Shown piece by piece: positions 7,588-16,105 of a DNA stretch of 64,000 nucleotides. The translations under genes and the position numbers were made by a program. This DNA is from Hymenobacter properus (GTDB taxonomy: Bacteria > Bacteroidota > Bacteroidia > Cytophagales > Hymenobacteraceae). Under the pieces are notes generated by a model. That model was given only the letters and a program-made list of their open reading frames with translations. It did no database searches and was not told the origin of the DNA. Within the stretch, counting starts at the first letter, position 1. Each line of letters starts with the position of its first letter. The stretch spans positions 124,001-188,000 of the forward strand of contig NZ_JADQDP010000003.1 in assembly GCF_015694735.1 (NCBI RefSeq), read 5' to 3'.

Positions 7588-8634
7588 ATGAATTCCCCTG
7601 CTACTCCCACACGCCGCATCGGCGTTCTGCTCGTCAACCTCGGCACGCCCGACTCGCCCAGCACGCCCGACGTGCGCCGCTACCTCAACGAATTCCTTAC
7701 CGACGGCCGTGTGATTGACATGCCGGCTGCCGTGCGCTACCCGCTTTTCCAAGGCCTTGTAGTGCCCCTGCGCGCACCGAAATCGGCCAAAATCTACCAG
7801 CAGCTCTGGGACGATGAGCGGGGCTCTCCCCTGCTCTTCCACGGCCTCGACCTGCAGGCCAAGCTGAAAGAAGTGTTGGGTAAAGAGTACGTGGTGGCCT
7901 TCGGCATGCGCTATCAGAAGCCCAGCATCGAGAAGGCGCTGGAAGAGCTGCGTGACGCGGCCGTGGACCGCATCATCGTGCTGCCGCTGTTTCCGCAATA
8001 CGCCTCGGCCAGCACCGGCTCGGTGCAGGAGAAGGTGATGGACATCGTGAAAGACTGGTGGATAGTGCCCAACATCAACTTCATCAGCACCTTTGCCGAT
8101 GACCCTGGTTTTATCGGCAGCTTCGCGGCGCGGGGCAAGGCCGAAATGGCCCGGCACGACTACGACCACGTGGTGTTCAGCTACCACGGCATCCCGGAGC
8201 GGCACGTGCTCAAGGGCAGCTTCAAGGGCTACTGCAAGCTGGGCACCTGCTGCGCCAGCTACAACAAAAACAACCGCTACTGCTACCGTGCGCAGTGCTT
8301 TGCCACCTCGCGCCTGCTGGCCAAAGAACTGGGCTTGCGCGACGACCAGTACACCGTCACCTTCCAGAGCCGCCTGCAAAGCCGTTTGCGCGACCCTTGG
8401 CTGCAACCTTACACCGACGAAGTCATCAAGGAATTCCCGGCCAAAGGCATTAATAACGTTCTGGCCTTCTCCCCCGCCTTCGTGGCCGACTGCCTAGAAA
8501 CGACTATTGAAGTGGGCGAGGAATTCAAAGAGATGTTTGAGCAGGCCGGCGGCAAACACTGGCAGCTGGTGCCCTCGCTGAACTCGGAGCCTTATTGGGT
8601 AGACGCGGTAGCGGATATGATTCGTCAGAATTAG
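7588..8634 (+). CDS. hemH: Ferrochelatase
   Basis: HemH inserts Fe2+ into protoporphyrin IX (or coproporphyrin III) in the last part of heme synthesis. The 348-residue product opens with RIGVLLVNLGTPDSP, has the metal-site motif SYHGIPERH with the conserved His, and ends with the FSPAFVADCLETTIE segment that contains the conserved Glu. A Cys-rich stretch (CKLGTCC...CYRAQC) sits just after the His motif. The frame is open from 7501, but ATG 7588 is chosen because it lies 9 codons before the conserved start. No other heme genes are adjacent. A palindromic repeat follows the stop. Confidence 0.95.
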   Translation: MNSPATPTRRIGVLLVNLGTPDSPSTPDVRRYLNEFLTDGRVIDMPAAVRYPLFQGLVVPLRAPKSAKIYQQLWDDERGSPLLFHGLDLQAKLKEVLGKEYVVAFGMRYQKPSIEKALEELRDAAVDRIIVLPLFPQYASASTGSVQEKVMDIVKDWWIVPNINFISTFADDPGFIGSFAARGKAEMARHDYDHVVFSYHGIPERHVLKGSFKGYCKLGTCCASYNKNNRYCYRAQCFATSRLLAKELGLRDDQYTVTFQSRLQSRLRDPWLQPYTDEVIKEFPAKGINNVLAFSPAFVADCLETTIEVGEEFKEMFEQAGGKHWQLVPSLNSEPYWVDAVADMIRQN

Positions 8635-8648
8635 TCTACAGAAAAGCA

Positions 8649-8766
8649 AGAAAAGAACGGCATGCCGAGCGGAGCCGAGGCATCTTGCTTGTGGTAGTAA
8701 CTCAATCGATTGGTTTACTACCACAAGCAAGATGCCTCGGCTCCGCTCGGCATGCCGTTCTTTTCT
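8649..8766. repeat. Palindromic intergenic repeat, family A copy 3 (52-bp arms)
   Basis: The two arms at 8649-8700 and 8715-8766 are exact reverse complements over 52 bases, and the 14-base loop itself contains the palindrome CAATCGATTG. The core is CATGCCGAGCGGAGCCGAGG. It lies between convergent hemH and the PRC-barrel gene, and flanking A/T runs could let it act as a bidirectional terminator. Confidence 0.95.
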
Positions 8767-8785
8767 GAATACTAGTTGCTCTTTT

Positions 8786-9238
8786 CTACGACGCCCGCCG
8801 CCGGCTGTAGAAACTGTCGGCATCGAAGAACTCCTGCTCGTAAAACCGCGGGTTGCCCGTGGCCGCATCCTGGCCCAGTGCCCGCAGCATGGCTTCTTCG
8901 TATTCGCGGGTGATTTGAATTTCGACGTAGGGCGGGTAGTTCAGCACCGACTCCGCATTGAGAGCGGGCACAAACACATTGTCATCGTCGGCATCGAGGG
9001 CGGCCACGCCGATGGGCAGCAGAATGTGGTTTTCGTGCTCGTTGATATGGAAGCGGCCATCCAGTTCCACATCGAGGTAGCGCACCTTCATAGCTTCGGG
9101 CTCCACAATCAACTCGTACACGGTGCCCAGGGCCTGGCCGTCGCCGCCACGCACGGTCCAGCCGCGCACATCGGGGTTGTCGTCGGCCACTTCGAAATCG
9201 GTGAGGTCACGCAGGCGGCGCAAAACAGGAGCTTCCAT
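8786..9238 (-). CDS. PRC-barrel domain protein
   Basis: This 150-residue soluble protein has a PRC-barrel (photosynthetic reaction centre H-subunit-like beta barrel) in its first half: VRGWTVRGGDGQALGTVYEL followed by VRYLDVELDG and HILLPIG. The second half (YPPYVEIQITREYEEAM) resembles the tail of stress-related PRC-barrel proteins. The molecular role of this family is not settled. It starts 8 bases after the stop of the membrane protein gene at 9247-9927, so the two are probably co-transcribed. Confidence 0.75.
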   Translation of the reverse strand: MEAPVLRRLRDLTDFEVADDNPDVRGWTVRGGDGQALGTVYELIVEPEAMKVRYLDVELDGRFHINEHENHILLPIGVAALDADDDNVFVPALNAESVLNYPPYVEIQITREYEEAMLRALGQDAATGNPRFYEQEFFDADSFYSRRRAS

Positions 9239-9246
9239 GGCGGGAA

Positions 9247-9927
9247 TTAATTTAAGGAATTAGAGGCCGGTTCGCTGAGCTCACGCACGGCTTCAGCCGC
9301 CTTGGTCAAAAATTGCTTGTTCTGCTGTTGGTCGGCGGCTGTGGCGCTGCGGCCCGACAGCTGGCTAGCCAAGCGCGTCAGTTCATTGGCCTGACTTTCC
9401 AGATTGGGATACGCTTTTTGCTGCATGGCCCGCATTAGGTTAGCGGCGGCCACAAACCCCGGGCGCAGGCTGGCGCCGGGCTCGCCCACACGGTCGGTGG
9501 CGCTGGTCAGGTTGTCGCGCTGCTCGGTGATGGTGGCGTCGCGCAGGTCGTCGCGGTCAGCCAGGGCGACGAGCACGCCGGTGAGTTTCTGCAGGCCGTT
9601 GCGCGCATAGTCGGGCGCGGCCGGGTCCGACGCCGCCTGGTTGGCCAGCGACTCGGCCGTTTCCTGGCTACCCGCGGTGTCGCCCTGCGGAATGGCATCA
9701 ATAGCGGCGCGGCGGGTGGCTTGGTCCACGGCGGCAGCAGCGGCCAGCGTATCGGGAGTGGTGACGGGTGCGGCCGCCTCCGGGACAGCAACCGAGGGCG
9801 TGGGCTCGTCGGCGGGGTCGGGGCGCAGGAAAAAATAGGCCACCAAGCCCAGCACCACAGCGGCCAGTAGCACCAGCAGCCACGGGCTCGGCGAGGCTTT
9901 TTTGCGTTGAATGTTGATATCAGCCAT
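9247..9927 (-). CDS. Single-pass membrane protein of unknown function
   Basis: The ATG at 9927 gives 226 residues: a short basic N-terminus (MADINIQRKKASPS), one membrane helix at about 15-35 (WLLVLLAAVVLGLVAYFFL), then a Pro/Ala-rich linker and a mostly helical domain without a recognised family. The frame is open to 10167, but that part would overlap the cysteine desulfurase end and reads as non-coding, so the later start is preferred. The topology suggests a membrane-anchored extracytoplasmic domain. It lies between iscS-like and PRC-barrel genes on the same strand. Confidence 0.65.
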   Translation of the reverse strand: MADINIQRKKASPSPWLLVLLAAVVLGLVAYFFLRPDPADEPTPSVAVPEAAAPVTTPDTLAAAAAVDQATRRAAIDAIPQGDTAGSQETAESLANQAASDPAAPDYARNGLQKLTGVLVALADRDDLRDATITEQRDNLTSATDRVGEPGASLRPGFVAAANLMRAMQQKAYPNLESQANELTRLASQLSGRSATAADQQQNKQFLTKAAEAVRELSEPASNSLN

Positions 9928-10004
9928 GCTCGGCAAACGAGAAAACCGCTGCACAGGATTCAGCCCCGCACGGCCGACAAACCAGCGCGCCTCACCTTGT
10001 GTTT

Positions 10005-11168
10005 TTACACCGCTACCGGCCGGTAGAGCTTGGCCAGCGCGGCCACGGCGTAGTCCACCTCGGCGGCGGTGTTCATTTTGCTCATGGAGAAGCGCACCGT
10101 GGCGCGGTCGGGGTCGCAGCCCAAGGCTTCGAGCACATGCGAGCCCGCCTGCGCCCCGCTGGTACAAGCCGAGCCGCCCGACGCCGCCACCTTGCTGATG
10201 TCAAGGTTGAAGAGCAGCATCTCGTTGATGGCCGAGGGGGGCAAACTCACGCTCAGCACCGTGTATAGGCTGCGGTCAGCGTGCTCGGAGAGGCCGTTGA
10301 ACTGCACGTCGTCGATTTCGGCGCGCAGCTTTTCCACAAAGCGGGTTTTCAAGCTTTGCACGTGCGCATGGTGGGCATCCAGGTCGCGCACCGCAATTTC
10401 CAAAGCCTTGGCCAAGCCCACGATGCCGTACACATTCTCAGTACCCGAGCGCACGTTGCGCTCCTGCGAGCCACCGTGAATGAGCGGGCTCACCTGCAAG
10501 CCGCTGCGGGTGTAGATAAAGCCCACGCCCTTCGGCCCGTGAAACTTATGCGCCGAACCCACCAGAAAATGGTTTTTCAGCTGCTGCACGTCGTGGCGGT
10601 AGTGGCCCATGGTCTGCACCGTGTCGGTGTGGAACACGGCGTCGTAGCGAGCGCAGATTTCGCCAATGGCTTCGATGTCGTTGAGGTTACCAATTTCGTT
10701 GTTGGCGTGCATCAGGCTCACGAAAGTGCGCGACTGCCCCGCCAGCATTTCCTCTAAGTGCCCCAAATCCAGCCGGCCCTGCGCGTCGTGCTTCACGTAG
10801 TGCAATTCCACTTCGCCGGTTTTGGCCAGCGCCTGCAAGGGGTGCAGCACCGCGTGGTGCTCCAGTTTGGAGGTGATGACGTGCTTCAGCCCCAGCGTGC
10901 GCACGCTGCCGAAGGCGGCGTAGTTGTCGGCCTCGGTGCCCCCGCTGGTAAAAATGATTTCGGCCGGCGCGGCATTCAGCAGGTGGGCCACCGTCTTGCG
11001 GGCATTCTCGATGGCGGCGCGAACCTGCCGACCGGGGCCGTGCAGGCTGCTAGGGTTGCCGTAGTGCTGCTGCATAAACGGCAGCATGGCATCCAGCACC
11101 TCCGGGTCGAGCGGCGTGGTGGCGGCGTTGTCGAAATAAACGTAAGCGGGGGCGGGGGTGAGGGCCAT
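10005..11168 (-). CDS. Cysteine desulfurase (IscS/NifS family)
   Basis: This PLP enzyme takes sulfur from cysteine for Fe-S clusters and thio-modifications. The 387-residue product begins YVYFDNAATTPLDPEVL, has the HxxN-type MHANNEIG segment, the PLP lysine in GSAHKFHGPKG (about Lys208) and the persulfide cysteine in ASGGSACTSGAQ (about Cys335). ATG 11168 fits the family start; an upstream extension to 11234 lacks similarity. No iscU or suf genes are adjacent, so whether it is an IscS, a NifS or a tRNA-thiolation enzyme is not decided. It overlaps no neighbour and leads a short minus-strand group with the two genes after it. Confidence 0.93.
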   Translation of the reverse strand: MALTPAPAYVYFDNAATTPLDPEVLDAMLPFMQQHYGNPSSLHGPGRQVRAAIENARKTVAHLLNAAPAEIIFTSGGTEADNYAAFGSVRTLGLKHVITSKLEHHAVLHPLQALAKTGEVELHYVKHDAQGRLDLGHLEEMLAGQSRTFVSLMHANNEIGNLNDIEAIGEICARYDAVFHTDTVQTMGHYRHDVQQLKNHFLVGSAHKFHGPKGVGFIYTRSGLQVSPLIHGGSQERNVRSGTENVYGIVGLAKALEIAVRDLDAHHAHVQSLKTRFVEKLRAEIDDVQFNGLSEHADRSLYTVLSVSLPPSAINEMLLFNLDISKVAASGGSACTSGAQAGSHVLEALGCDPDRATVRFSMSKMNTAAEVDYAVAALAKLYRPVAV

Positions 11169-11322
11169 GGAATGAGGGAAAAGCGAAACGGCTGGGAGTG
11201 GGTGCTCCCGCCGAACCAGGGTACTAAAACACAAACCTCGGGCTTTTGGCCGAAACCATTTCTGTGGCTACCAATTGCCCCAAAGCAAGCCGGGCCCAGA
11301 ACGTGGTTCCGGGCCCGGTTGC

Positions 11323-12720
11323 CTATGCCTTCACGGCGATGATTTCTTTGATGTCGCCGATAATTTTCTGGGCCAGGTAATCGGCCGTCGAGTTCGAATC
11401 GGACTCGGCGTAGATGCGAATGATGGGCTCGGTGTTGGACTTGCGCAAGTGCACCCACTCTTTGTCGAACTCAATCTTCACGCCGTCAATCGTGTTCACC
11501 GGCTGTTTGGCGTAGCGCTTCTGCATCTGCACCAGCACGTTGTCGGTGTCAATTTCCGGCGTCAGCTCAATCTTGTTTTTCGAGATGAAGTAGCTCGGGT
11601 AGGAGTTGCGCAGCCGGCTCATGGTCAGGCCCGACTTAGCCAGGTGCGTCAGGAACAAGGCAATGCCCACCAAGGCGTCGCGGCCGTAGTGCAGCTCGGG
11701 GTAAATGATGCCGCCGTTGCCCTCGCCGCCAATCACGGCGTTGGTTTCCTTCATTTTGGTCACCACGTTCACCTCGCCCACAGCGGCGGCGGCGTACTGG
11801 CCGCCGGCCTTCTCGGTCACGTCGCGCAGGGCACGGGTGCTGCTTAGGTTGCTCACAGTGTTGCCGCCGCCCAGCGCCTTCAGCACGTAGTCGGCCACGG
11901 CCACCAACGTGTATTCTTCGCCGAACATTTCGCCGTTTTCACTCACCAACGCCAGGCGGTCCACATCGGGGTCCACCACGATGCCGAGGTCAAAGCCGCC
12001 GCGCTCCAGCACCTTGGCAATGTCGCGCAGGTGCTCGGGCAGGGGCTCGGGGTTGTGGGCGAAGTCGCCGGTGGGCTCGCAGTGCAGCTTTTCGACGGTT
12101 GTCACGCCCAGCGCTTCCAGCAGCTGCGGCACCGCAAAACCGCCCGAGGAGTTCACCGCATCCACCACCACCCGGAAGTTTCGGGCCTTGATGGCTTCCA
12201 CATCCACCAGCGGCAGCGCCAGAATGGCTTTGATGTGCTTTTTGAGGAAGGTGTTGTCAACCGTGTACTGCCCCAGCTTGGTCACCGGCGCGAAGTCAAA
12301 ATCCTCACTCTCTGCCGAGGCCAGCACCTGCTGCCCTTCGGTATCGGAGATGAATTCACCCTTGGCGTTCAGCAGTTTCAGCGCGTTCCACTGCTTGGGG
12401 TTATGCGAGGCGGTGAGGATGATGCCGCCAGCCGCGTTTTTGGCGGGCACGGCCATTTCCACGGTGGGCGTGGTGCTCAGGCCCAGGTCGCACACGTCGA
12501 GGCCGAGGCCTTGCAGCGTGGCGGCCACCAGCCGGCTCACCATGTCGCCGGATAGACGGGCGTCGCGGCCAATCACGATAAGCTTACTAGTCGTGGCCTG
12601 GGTTTTCACCCACGAGCCGTAAGCGGCGGCATATTTCACGACGTCGAGGGGCGTCAGGCCTTGCCCAACCGGTCCGCCGATGGTGCCGCGAATGCCGGAT
12701 ATTGATTTAATGAGAGTCAC
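11323..12720 (-). CDS. glmM: Phosphoglucosamine mutase-type phosphohexomutase
   Basis: The enzyme interconverts GlcN-6-P and GlcN-1-P for UDP-GlcNAc synthesis. From a GTG at 12720 the product has 465 residues. It begins TLIKSISGIRGTIGG, has the phosphoserine motif TASHNPKQWN (Ser at about 105), the metal loop DPDVDRLALV at about 245, GGEGNGGII as sugar-specificity loop, and RKSNTEPIIRIYAE as phosphate-binding loop. The open frame continues upstream to 12954 but would run through the divergent mazG gene, so the GTG is preferred. Phosphomannomutase is an alternative name given to some homologues. Confidence 0.9.
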   Translation of the reverse strand: MTLIKSISGIRGTIGGPVGQGLTPLDVVKYAAAYGSWVKTQATTSKLIVIGRDARLSGDMVSRLVAATLQGLGLDVCDLGLSTTPTVEMAVPAKNAAGGIILTASHNPKQWNALKLLNAKGEFISDTEGQQVLASAESEDFDFAPVTKLGQYTVDNTFLKKHIKAILALPLVDVEAIKARNFRVVVDAVNSSGGFAVPQLLEALGVTTVEKLHCEPTGDFAHNPEPLPEHLRDIAKVLERGGFDLGIVVDPDVDRLALVSENGEMFGEEYTLVAVADYVLKALGGGNTVSNLSSTRALRDVTEKAGGQYAAAAVGEVNVVTKMKETNAVIGGEGNGGIIYPELHYGRDALVGIALFLTHLAKSGLTMSRLRNSYPSYFISKNKIELTPEIDTDNVLVQMQKRYAKQPVNTIDGVKIEFDKEWVHLRKSNTEPIIRIYAESDSNSTADYLAQKIIGDIKEIIAVKA

Positions 12721-12741
12721 GCAGTAGAATTTTTGAAAGAC

Positions 12742-12749
12742 CAAAATTA
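12742..12749 (-). promoter_or_regulatory. Candidate -7 promoter element for glmM
   Basis: On the minus strand this reads TAATTTTG, an exact TAnnTTTG match, 21 bases before the GTG start. The predicted leader would be very short. It lies in the spacer shared with divergent mazG. Confidence 0.5.
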
Positions 12750-12780
12750 GGCATGAATGCCCGGTTGGCGGCGCCCGATT

Positions 12781-12788
12781 TATCTTTG
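12781..12788 (+). promoter_or_regulatory. Candidate -7 promoter element for mazG
   Basis: TATCTTTG matches TAnnTTTG and ends 5 bases before the mazG ATG. If used, transcription would start at or next to the start codon, giving a leaderless or nearly leaderless mRNA. Confidence 0.45.
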
Positions 12789-12793
12789 GAACA

Positions 12794-13648
12794 ATGGAAA
12801 ATTCCGCCCCCGCCCCTAGCACCCTGCTTACCAACGCCCGGCGCCCGGCCCAGCTCGAAGCCTTCGGCCGCCTGCTCGACGTGCTCGACCGCCTCCGCAC
12901 CGAGTGTCCGTGGGACAAAAAGCAAACCCTGCAGAGCCTGCGCCACCTCACCATCGAGGAAACCTACGAAATCAGCGACGCCATCCTGCGCGACGACTTA
13001 CCCGAGCTGAAAAAGGAGCTCGGCGACGTAATGCTGCACCTGATTTTCTACGCCCGCATCGCTGCCGAACAAGGCGCTTTCGACATCGCCGACGTGCTCA
13101 ACGCCCAGTGCGAGAAGCTCATCTCGCGCCATCCCCACATCTACGGCGACGTGCAGGCCGACGACGAAGACGCCGTGAAGCGCAACTGGGAGCAGCTCAA
13201 GCTGAAAGAAAAAGGCAACAAGGGCGTGCTCAGTGGCGTGCCCACCTCGCTGCCGGCGTTGGTGAAGGCCATGCGCATCCAGGAAAAAGCCCGCGGCGCT
13301 GGCTTCGATTGGGAGCAGCCCGAGCAGGTGTGGCACAAAGTGCAGGAGGAGTTGGCTGAGTTCGGCGAAGAGTACGGCCACGGCCAACCTGAGAAGATGA
13401 ACACCGAGCGGGCCGCCGAAGAATTTGGCGATTTATTGTTTTCCTTGGTGAATTTTGCCCGCTTCGCCGGCATCAACCCCGAAGAGGCCCTGGAACGTAC
13501 CAACCGCAAGTTTATTCAACGTTTTCAGTACCTTGAAAACGCTACGGCGGCCGCCGGCCAGCGCCTTGCCGACCTCACTTTGGCCCAAATGGACGTGTAT
13601 TGGGAGGAAGCCAAACGGCACCTTCGCCAACCAAATGCCCTGGACTAG
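12794..13648 (+). CDS. mazG: Nucleoside triphosphate pyrophosphohydrolase MazG
   Basis: MazG hydrolyses (d)NTPs to monophosphates and PPi, cleaning the nucleotide pool. The 284-residue product carries two MazG domains. The N-terminal one has ECPWDKKQTLQSL and the Glu-rich metal motif EETYEISDAI with KKELGDVMLH; the C-terminal one has EELAEFGEEYGHG and EEFGDLLFSLVNFAR. Length is close to the E. coli protein. It diverges from glmM across a 73-base spacer that holds both -7 boxes. Confidence 0.93.
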   Translation: MENSAPAPSTLLTNARRPAQLEAFGRLLDVLDRLRTECPWDKKQTLQSLRHLTIEETYEISDAILRDDLPELKKELGDVMLHLIFYARIAAEQGAFDIADVLNAQCEKLISRHPHIYGDVQADDEDAVKRNWEQLKLKEKGNKGVLSGVPTSLPALVKAMRIQEKARGAGFDWEQPEQVWHKVQEELAEFGEEYGHGQPEKMNTERAAEEFGDLLFSLVNFARFAGINPEEALERTNRKFIQRFQYLENATAAAGQRLADLTLAQMDVYWEEAKRHLRQPNALD

Positions 13649-13705
13649 CGTTGGCGCATTCCATCCTTCATCATAAATTAATCCGTTTAGCAACGGGTGA
13701 ATTTC

Positions 13706-13737
13706 TTTGGTCGGGCCAAGCTTTTTGGTTAGGTTTG
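13706..13737 (+). promoter_or_regulatory. Promoter of the exbB-exbD-tonB locus
   Basis: TTTG at 13706-13709 and TAGGTTTG at 13730-13737 are separated by 20 bases, an excellent fit to the Bacteroidota -33/-7 consensus. It implies a leader of about 170 bases before the exbB start at 13913, long enough for post-transcriptional control. Confidence 0.6.
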
Positions 13738-13912
13738 CCCAACTAAGAAGGCTCAGGGGTAATTTGAACTTAGGTAAGTGCCATTTTTAGTCCTTTCATT
13801 GCGGGATTATCAATAGCGTTTGCCGCTCGTTGCGCTCCTTACCAACTTTTTGCATTTTCTTTACCCACTCAATTCAACTACTTCAAACAACAACCCCAAA
13901 CACTCCGGAACA

Positions 13913-14800
13913 ATGGAACAGAAAAATGCCATGAACACGAGCCCCCGGCCCGCCGCTACGGCCGCTAAAGCCGAAGCAGCTAGCAGCGGTGGCGCCTCGC
14001 TGTTCTCCGTTATCGTTATCATTCTTGCTTTCGTCATCAGCTACTGCGTTTATAAATTCGTGTTTGGCGACGCCAGCCACTTCCAGGGCGGCAACAACGA
14101 AAACAACCCCAACCCCGGCGACTACCTCGGCGTGGTGTACAAAGGCGGCTTTATCGTGCCGTTCCTGCTCACCATGTTCCTCTGCGTTATCACGTTCTCG
14201 ATTGAGCGCATGCTGACCATCGCCAAAGCCAAAGGCTCGAAAGGCATCGAAAGCTTCGTGCGCTCGGTACGCCAGAAGCTGAACCAGAACGACATCAACG
14301 GTGCCCTCGCCGTGTGCGACCAGCAGAAAGGCTCGGTAGCCAACGTGGTGAAAGCCGGCCTGATGAAGTACAACGAGATGGTGCGCGAAACCAACATGAC
14401 CACCGACCAGAAGGTACTCGCTATCCAGAAGGAAATCGAGGAAAGCACCGCCCTGGAGCTGCCCATGCTGGAAAAGAACCTGGTTATCATCTCGACCATC
14501 GCCTCTATCGCCACCCTGACCGGTCTGCTCGGCACGGTATTCGGCATGATTCGCGCCTTCGCCGCTCTGGCGCAGGCTGGTACTCCCGACGCCGTGGCAC
14601 TGGCAAACGGTATCTCGGAAGCTCTGATTAACACGGCTCTGGGTATCGGTACTTCGGCCCTGGCCATCATCGCCTACAACTATTTCACCAGCAAAATTGA
14701 CGAGCTGACCTACAGCATCGACGAGGCTGGCTTCAGCATCATCCAGACCTTCGCTGGCCAGCACGGCAGCACGGCTGGCGCTCCCGCCCGCACGGTTTAA
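13913..14800 (+). CDS. exbB: MotA/TolQ/ExbB proton channel family protein
   Basis: ExbB forms the pentameric inner-membrane proton channel that, with ExbD, energises TonB. The 295-residue product has an extended Ala-rich N-terminus, a first membrane helix at about 30-48 (LFSVIVIILAFVISYCVYKF), a second at about 85-105 (VPFLLTMFLCVITFSIERM), a large cytoplasmic loop, and two C-terminal helices around ISTIASIATLTGLLGTVFGM and NTALGIGTSALAIIAYNYF, which carry the TolQ/ExbB signature. The frame opens at 13820; ATG 13913 is preferred over the hydrophobic upstream extension, and ATG 13931 is a possible alternative. It is first in the operon. Confidence 0.88.
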   Translation: MEQKNAMNTSPRPAATAAKAEAASSGGASLFSVIVIILAFVISYCVYKFVFGDASHFQGGNNENNPNPGDYLGVVYKGGFIVPFLLTMFLCVITFSIERMLTIAKAKGSKGIESFVRSVRQKLNQNDINGALAVCDQQKGSVANVVKAGLMKYNEMVRETNMTTDQKVLAIQKEIEESTALELPMLEKNLVIISTIASIATLTGLLGTVFGMIRAFAALAQAGTPDAVALANGISEALINTALGIGTSALAIIAYNYFTSKIDELTYSIDEAGFSIIQTFAGQHGSTAGAPARTV

Positions 14801-14841
14801 TTTTCTGGCTGGCAGTCGTCTTTGCTGACGCACTAAAACGC

Positions 14842-14878
14842 GGGGCGGTTCGTTCTCAGTGACGAATCGCCCCCTTTT
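14842..14878 (+). terminator. Hairpin between exbB and exbD, possible partial terminator
   Basis: GGGGCGGTTCGT (14842-14853) pairs with ACGAATCGCCCC (14862-14873) with one mismatch, followed by TTTT. The short T-run suggests a leaky terminator or 3'-end stabiliser of the exbB message rather than a full stop. Confidence 0.55.
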
Positions 14879-14892
14879 AACCCCACCTCGCA

Positions 14893-15522
14893 ATGCCTAA
14901 AGTAAAACCGCACCGTACCTCGCCGTCGCTCGACATGACGCCGATGGTGGACCTGGCCTTCTTGCTGGTGACATTCTTCATGCTCACTACCAAGTTTGCC
15001 CCCGAGGAATCCGTGGTGGTGGACACGCCGTCGTCCATCTCGGAGCTGAAATTGCCCGAAAACAACGTTATTACGCTCACCATCGACAAGAACAAGCGCG
15101 TCTTCTTCGGCGTCGATGCCAAGCAAACCAAAGTGCAGGCCCTGCAGCGCGTAGGCGCCAAGTATGGCGTGAACTTCACCGCTGCCCAGGCCAAAGAGTT
15201 TGGCGACCTGCCCAACTTCGGTATTCCGATTAACAAGCTCGGCTCCTACTTGGATATGAGCAAGGAAGACCGCAAGCAGATTAACAAATCGGCCGAAGGT
15301 GTGCCCACCGACTCACTCAACAACCAGCTGATTGACTGGGTGCTGGAGTCGCGTCGCGCCAACCAGTCCATCTTCCACAAGCCGACCTACATCGCCATCA
15401 AAGGCGACGGCGACGCGGATGTGCCCACGGTGCAGAAGGTTATCAAGATTTTGCAGGAGCGCGACATCAACCGCTTCAACCTCATTACGGACATGGAAAA
15501 CAAACCGGTGGCTGCTCAGTAA
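14893..15522 (+). CDS. exbD: ExbD/TolR biopolymer transport protein (first copy)
   Basis: The 209-residue single-pass protein has a short cytoplasmic N-terminus, then DMTPMVDLAFLLVTFFML at about 14-31 with the conserved membrane Asp (Asp20) that carries protons, then a periplasmic domain. It is longer than E. coli ExbD (141) because of an insert in the periplasmic part. It follows exbB after a hairpin and precedes a second, different exbD, the usual arrangement in Bacteroidota. Confidence 0.9.
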   Translation: MPKVKPHRTSPSLDMTPMVDLAFLLVTFFMLTTKFAPEESVVVDTPSSISELKLPENNVITLTIDKNKRVFFGVDAKQTKVQALQRVGAKYGVNFTAAQAKEFGDLPNFGIPINKLGSYLDMSKEDRKQINKSAEGVPTDSLNNQLIDWVLESRRANQSIFHKPTYIAIKGDGDADVPTVQKVIKILQERDINRFNLITDMENKPVAAQ

Positions 15523-15562
15523 GCGCCGCTCGTTTCCCAATCCATTCACTCCTTAAATTCCC

Positions 15563-16105
15563 ATGGCAGAAATACAAGGCAAAGCCGACTCCGGTGGAAA
15601 AGGTGGGAAGAAGCGGGCCAAGAAAATGTCGACCAAAATCGACATGACCCCAATGGTGGACTTGGCCTTCCTCCTGCTTACCTTTTTCATGCTGACCACC
15701 ACCTTCGCCAAGCCCAACGTGATGCAGCTCACGATGCCGGTGAAGGAAAAGAACCCCAACCCCGACGAGCAGACCAAAATCAAGGCTTCGCAAGCCGTGA
15801 CCATTCTGCTCGGCAAGGACAACAAGGCCTACTACTACTTCGGCCTGAACACGCCCAACGACCCCACCGTACAGAAGCCCGAACTGAAAGTGACGAACTT
15901 CTCGGCCAGCGGCATTCGCCAGGTGTTGCTCGACCGTAAGCGCCGGGCCCCCGAGCCGATTGTGCTTATCAAACCCACGGAAGACGCCAAGTACAAGAAC
16001 ATGGTCGACATCCTGGACGAGATGAACATCACCAACCAGAAGAAATACGCGTTGGTGAAGATTGACAAAAACGACGAGAACCTTATTAAAGACTCTGGCT
16101 TATGA
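15563..16105 (+). CDS. exbD: ExbD/TolR biopolymer transport protein (second copy)
   Basis: The 180-residue paralogue has a Gly/Lys-rich N-terminus followed by KIDMTPMVDLAFLLLTFFML, with the channel Asp at about residue 33, and a periplasmic domain rich in Lys and Asp. It is clearly distinct from the first copy, so the two probably form a heterodimer within the ExbB ring. Its stop overlaps the start of tonB by four bases (ATGA), which indicates translational coupling. Confidence 0.9.
   Translation: MAEIQGKADSGGKGGKKRAKKMSTKIDMTPMVDLAFLLLTFFMLTTTFAKPNVMQLTMPVKEKNPNPDEQTKIKASQAVTILLGKDNKAYYYFGLNTPNDPTVQKPELKVTNFSASGIRQVLLDRKRRAPEPIVLIKPTEDAKYKNMVDILDEMNITNQKKYALVKIDKNDENLIKDSGL

Noticed and set aside
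9928..10167. Upstream extension of the membrane protein to 10167
   Set aside because: It overlaps the end of the cysteine desulfurase gene in another frame and reads as low-complexity Arg/Gly-rich sequence.
12720..12954. Upstream extension of glmM to an ATG at 12954
   Set aside because: It would overlap the divergent mazG coding region; family similarity starts at the GTG at 12720.
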